A stretch of DNA of 7,896 nt from Acidobacteriota bacterium (GTDB lineage: Bacteria; Acidobacteriota; Terriglobia; Terriglobales; SCQP01): assembly GCA_021823305.1 (NCBI GenBank), contig JAKAOE010000070.1:1-7896 (forward strand), read 5' to 3'. Numbering within the stretch: the stretch's first letter is position 1; every line of letters starts with the position of its first letter. This document shows, one piece after another, positions 6,057-7,896 of this stretch. Both the position numbers and the translations under genes were made by a program. The notes beneath the pieces are model-generated. The model made no database searches and was not told the DNA's origin. It saw only the letters and a list, made by a program, of their open reading frames with translations.

Positions 6057-6868
6057 AAGGCAAGCGCGCCGCCGCCGCCGCCCCGCGCCTGCGCCACCGC
6101 TCGTGGCGGCAGGTGCAGACGCTGCTGCACCGCCGCCGGCTGCGGGTGCGCGACCCGCAGATCAGCCTGCTGCAGGTGCCGCTGCCGCACCTGCCGGAGC
6201 CGCTCGGCGGGCTCAAGATCGCCCATCTCTCCGACATCCACTACGGCCTGTTCCTCTCGCGCCAGGCGCTGCTGCGGGTCATCGAGCTGACCCAGGCGCA
6301 GCGGCCCGACCTGATCGCGATCACGGGCGACTTCGTCACCCAGTCGCCGGTGTTCATCGAACCGGTGAGCGAGTTGATCGGCCTGCTGCGCGCCCCGTTG
6401 GGGGTGTTCGCGGTGCTCGGCAACCACGACTTCCGCGCCGGCGCGGAGCCGCTCACCCGCGCCCTGCGCCGGCGCGGCATCCAGGTGCTGCGCAACCAGC
6501 ACCGGCGCCTGCGCTGGCGCGGCGGCAGCTTTCAGATCGCCGGGGTAGACGATTCGCGCCAGAACCCGGACGTGGCCGCGGCGCTGGGGCCGTCGGCCGA
6601 GTTCACGCTGCTGCTGGCGCATAACCCGCTGGCGCTGGCCGACGCCGCCGCCTGCGGCGTGGACCTGGTGCTCTCGGGCCACACGCACGGCGGGCAGATC
6701 AAGTTCGGATTCGCCGAACCACTGTATCAGCGCTATCTGCCGGCGGGCTTCCTCAGTCTCGAGGCCACCCAGATGTACGTCAGCCGCGGGTTGGGGAAGG
6801 TGATCCTGCCGATGCGGGTCGGCGCCCCGCCGGAACTGGCGTTTCTCACGCTGCAGACCGGGGGTTGA
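6053..6868 (+). CDS. Metallophosphoesterase, YkuE/YaeI type
   Basis: This 271-residue calcineurin-like phosphoesterase has the full set of dinuclear metal motifs: DIH (Asp61, His63) in HLSDIHYG, GD (Asp93) in TGDFV, GNHD (Asn124-Asp126), His190 in LLAHNPL, and GHTHGGQ (His210, His212). The HTHGGQ ending and the spacing match the YkuE/YaeI group, some of which hydrolyse UDP-2,3-diacylglucosamine. Unlike YkuE there is no twin-arginine signal or membrane helix: the first 33 residues are Ala-rich and very basic, so a cytoplasmic or membrane-surface location is likely. The start is ATG 6053, sharing ATGA with the previous stop; the upstream open frame is a shadow. Substrate is unknown. It is the last gene before a 117-base gap. 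Confidence 0.9.
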   Translation: MKGKRAAAAAPRLRHRSWRQVQTLLHRRRLRVRDPQISLLQVPLPHLPEPLGGLKIAHLSDIHYGLFLSRQALLRVIELTQAQRPDLIAITGDFVTQSPVFIEPVSELIGLLRAPLGVFAVLGNHDFRAGAEPLTRALRRRGIQVLRNQHRRLRWRGGSFQIAGVDDSRQNPDVAAALGPSAEFTLLLAHNPLALADAAACGVDLVLSGHTHGGQIKFGFAEPLYQRYLPAGFLSLEATQMYVSRGLGKVILPMRVGAPPELAFLTLQTGG

Positions 6869-6897
6869 AGGGGCGGTTCGGCGGGCGCGCCACCCCT
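6869..6897 (+). terminator. Possible stem-loop at operon end
   Basis: aggggcgg (6869-6876) pairs with ccacccct (6890-6897) with one C-A mismatch, leaving a 13-base loop directly after the metallophosphoesterase stop. No run of T follows, so it is not a standard intrinsic terminator. It may protect the 3' end or be chance pairing in GC-rich DNA. Confidence 0.2.
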
Positions 6898-6921
6898 CGG
6901 GATGCCGCCTCAAGGTGGGAA

Positions 6922-6949
6922 TTTACAACCGGCCGGGCGGCGGCATACT
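6922..6949 (+). promoter_or_regulatory. Promoter candidate for the response regulator
   Basis: TTTACA at 6922-6927 (five of six to TTGACA) and CATACT at 6944-6949 (four of six to TATAAT) are separated by 16 bases. A start near 6956 would give a leader of about 30 bases to the ATG at 6986. This suggests that the regulator is transcribed separately from the ccm genes. Confidence 0.4.
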
Positions 6950-6985
6950 CTAACCATGTCACTCCCCCCGGGGAAGTGAGTCGTC

Positions 6986-7753
6986 ATGGCCCAGTCGGCA
7001 CCCATTTTGCGGCCGGACTTGGCGGGCCTCGCCGAGGAGGGCGGCGCGCGCGCGGCCGCCATCCTGCTGGTCGAGGACGACCGCCACATCCAGCGCAGCG
7101 TCAGCTACCAGTTGCAGCGGCAGGGGTACAAGGTCACCTGCTGCGACGACGGCGAGAGCGGCCTGGAGGAGGCGCTGCGGCGGCGATACAGCGTCGCGGT
7201 GCTGGACGTGATGCTGCCCAAGCTGGACGGCCTGAGCCTGTGCAAGCAACTGCGGGCGGCGCGGCGGGAGCAGCCCATCATCCTGATCTCGGCGCGGGGT
7301 TCCGACCTGGACAAGATCACCGGGCTGGAGTTCGGCGCCGACGACTACCTGGCCAAGCCCTTCAGCCCGGCGGAGTTGGAAGCCCGCATCCGCGCGCTGC
7401 GCCGCCGGGCGGGCGGGGGCGACGCCAACCTGCCGAGCGAGCTGCTGGAGGTGGGCGAGCTGGTGCTGGACCGGGACCGGCACCAGTTGCGCCGGGGCGA
7501 GGCCATCGTCCGGCTGACGCCCAAGGAGCTGGCGCTGCTGCGGCTGATGATGAACGCGCCCGGGCGGGTGTTCACGCGCGAGAACCTGCTGGCGCAAGTG
7601 TGGGGCTTTTCCTACGACGGCTACCACCGCGCGGTGGACGCGCACATCAACCGGCTGAAGAGCAAGATGGTGGAACAGTTCGGCGACGAGCCGGAATGGA
7701 TCGAGGGCGTCTACGGGGTCGGGTACCGCTTCCGCGACCCGGTGCAGGAGTAG
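6986..7753 (+). CDS. OmpR-family response regulator
   Basis: This 255-residue DNA-binding response regulator controls transcription after phosphorylation by a sensor kinase. The receiver domain (about 24-140) has the acidic pair Glu30-Asp31-Asp32, phospho-acceptor Asp74 in LDVMLPKLDG, the switch Ser102 in SARGS, and Lys124 in YLAKPF. The C-terminal winged helix (about 155-250) shows VRLTPKELALLRLMM, GRVFTRENLLAQVWG, RAVDAHINRLKSKM and VYGVGYRF, typical of OmpR/PhoB. The N-terminus has about 23 extra residues before the first strand compared with most family members; a later start is conceivable but no other good ATG/GTG with a binding site is evident. The target genes are unknown. A co-transcribed gene begins three bases after the stop and may encode a partner. 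Confidence 0.95.
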   Translation: MAQSAPILRPDLAGLAEEGGARAAAILLVEDDRHIQRSVSYQLQRQGYKVTCCDDGESGLEEALRRRYSVAVLDVMLPKLDGLSLCKQLRAARREQPIILISARGSDLDKITGLEFGADDYLAKPFSPAELEARIRALRRRAGGGDANLPSELLEVGELVLDRDRHQLRRGEAIVRLTPKELALLRLMMNAPGRVFTRENLLAQVWGFSYDGYHRAVDAHINRLKSKMVEQFGDEPEWIEGVYGVGYRFRDPVQE

Positions 7754-7756
7754 GCG

Positions 7757-7896
7757 ATGGAGGGTGGGCGCCGCTTTCTCGACCACCCGCCGGCGGAGCC
7801 CGCGGAGCGCGGGGCGCGGGGCGGCGCCCATGCCAGCCTGGCGGACGCCCGCCTCCGCCTGGCCTACATCAATCACTATCGCGAACTCGGGCTGGG
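7757..7896 (+). CDS. Start of an unidentified gene, cut by window end
   Basis: An ATG at 7757 follows aggag (7746-7750) by six bases and lies three bases after the regulator's stop, so it is very likely the second gene of the same operon. The 46 visible residues start MEGGRRFLDHPPAEPAERG and end with a helical SLADARLRLAYINHYRELGLG. There is no signal peptide or membrane segment in this part. A sensor histidine kinase is the usual partner at this position, but nothing visible identifies one, so the function is left open. Confidence 0.65.
   Translation, partial: MEGGRRFLDHPPAEPAERGARGGAHASLADARLRLAYINHYRELGL

Noticed and set aside
6959..7876. Open frame of 305 codons on the minus strand
   Set aside because: It is antisense to an unmistakable OmpR-family regulator and has repetitive Gln/Leu/Arg/Pro composition. 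The similar one at 6029-6913 is rejected for the same reason.
1..7896. CRISPR array, tRNA, rRNA, transposase or multi-gene defence system
   Set aside because: I looked for spaced repeats, cloverleaf-like stretches and mobile-element proteins on both strands and found none. The broken Clp-fold proteinase and its small neighbour are the only accessory-type genes.

Overview
The window is high-GC bacterial DNA with every supportable gene on the + strand, tightly packed with 4 to 11 base overlaps. The mix of genes suggests a soil- or water-type heterotroph such as an Acidobacteriota member. It carries a cytochrome c maturation (ccm, System I) cluster with a cysteine-type CcmE, a Pro/Ala/Gly-rich single-pass membrane protein upstream, and an inositol monophosphatase and a metallophosphoesterase downstream. 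That taxonomic guess is an inference from gene style only; other high-GC phyla are possible.

Layout: (1) 2-838 is the 3' part of a membrane-anchored protein of unknown function whose C-terminal helical segment resembles the short region after the anchor in CcmI-like proteins. (2) 839-2534 is an island that looks foreign. It starts with an AT-richer intergenic stretch holding a dyad and an extended -10 promoter, then a small unknown gene (1078-1299), then a degraded gene for an SDH-family Clp-fold serine proteinase (1304-2254) that needs three single-base corrections to read through. It ends in a G-run-rich intergenic region leading to a second extended -10 promoter. (3) 2535-5212 holds ccmE-ccmA-ccmB-ccmC-ccmD, the haem handling half of cytochrome c maturation. 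CcmA and CcmB form an ABC transporter module, CcmC loads haem onto CcmE, CcmD is the small accessory membrane subunit, and CcmE is the haem chaperone. (4) 5202-6868 continues without a gap into an inositol monophosphatase family gene and a YkuE/YaeI-type metallophosphoesterase, probably on the same transcript. (5) After a 117-base gap with a promoter-like sequence comes an OmpR-family response regulator (6986-7753). It is followed three bases later by the start of a gene that runs off the window.

The points most worth a second look are the cysteine (CXXXY) haem-binding motif in CcmE with ccmE placed first, and the broken serine proteinase gene with its seemingly intact promoter and leader gene. 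The dyad over that promoter's -35 region and the run of six G-tracts upstream of ccmE also deserve checking. I found no RNA genes, CRISPR arrays, transposases or complete novel defence system.
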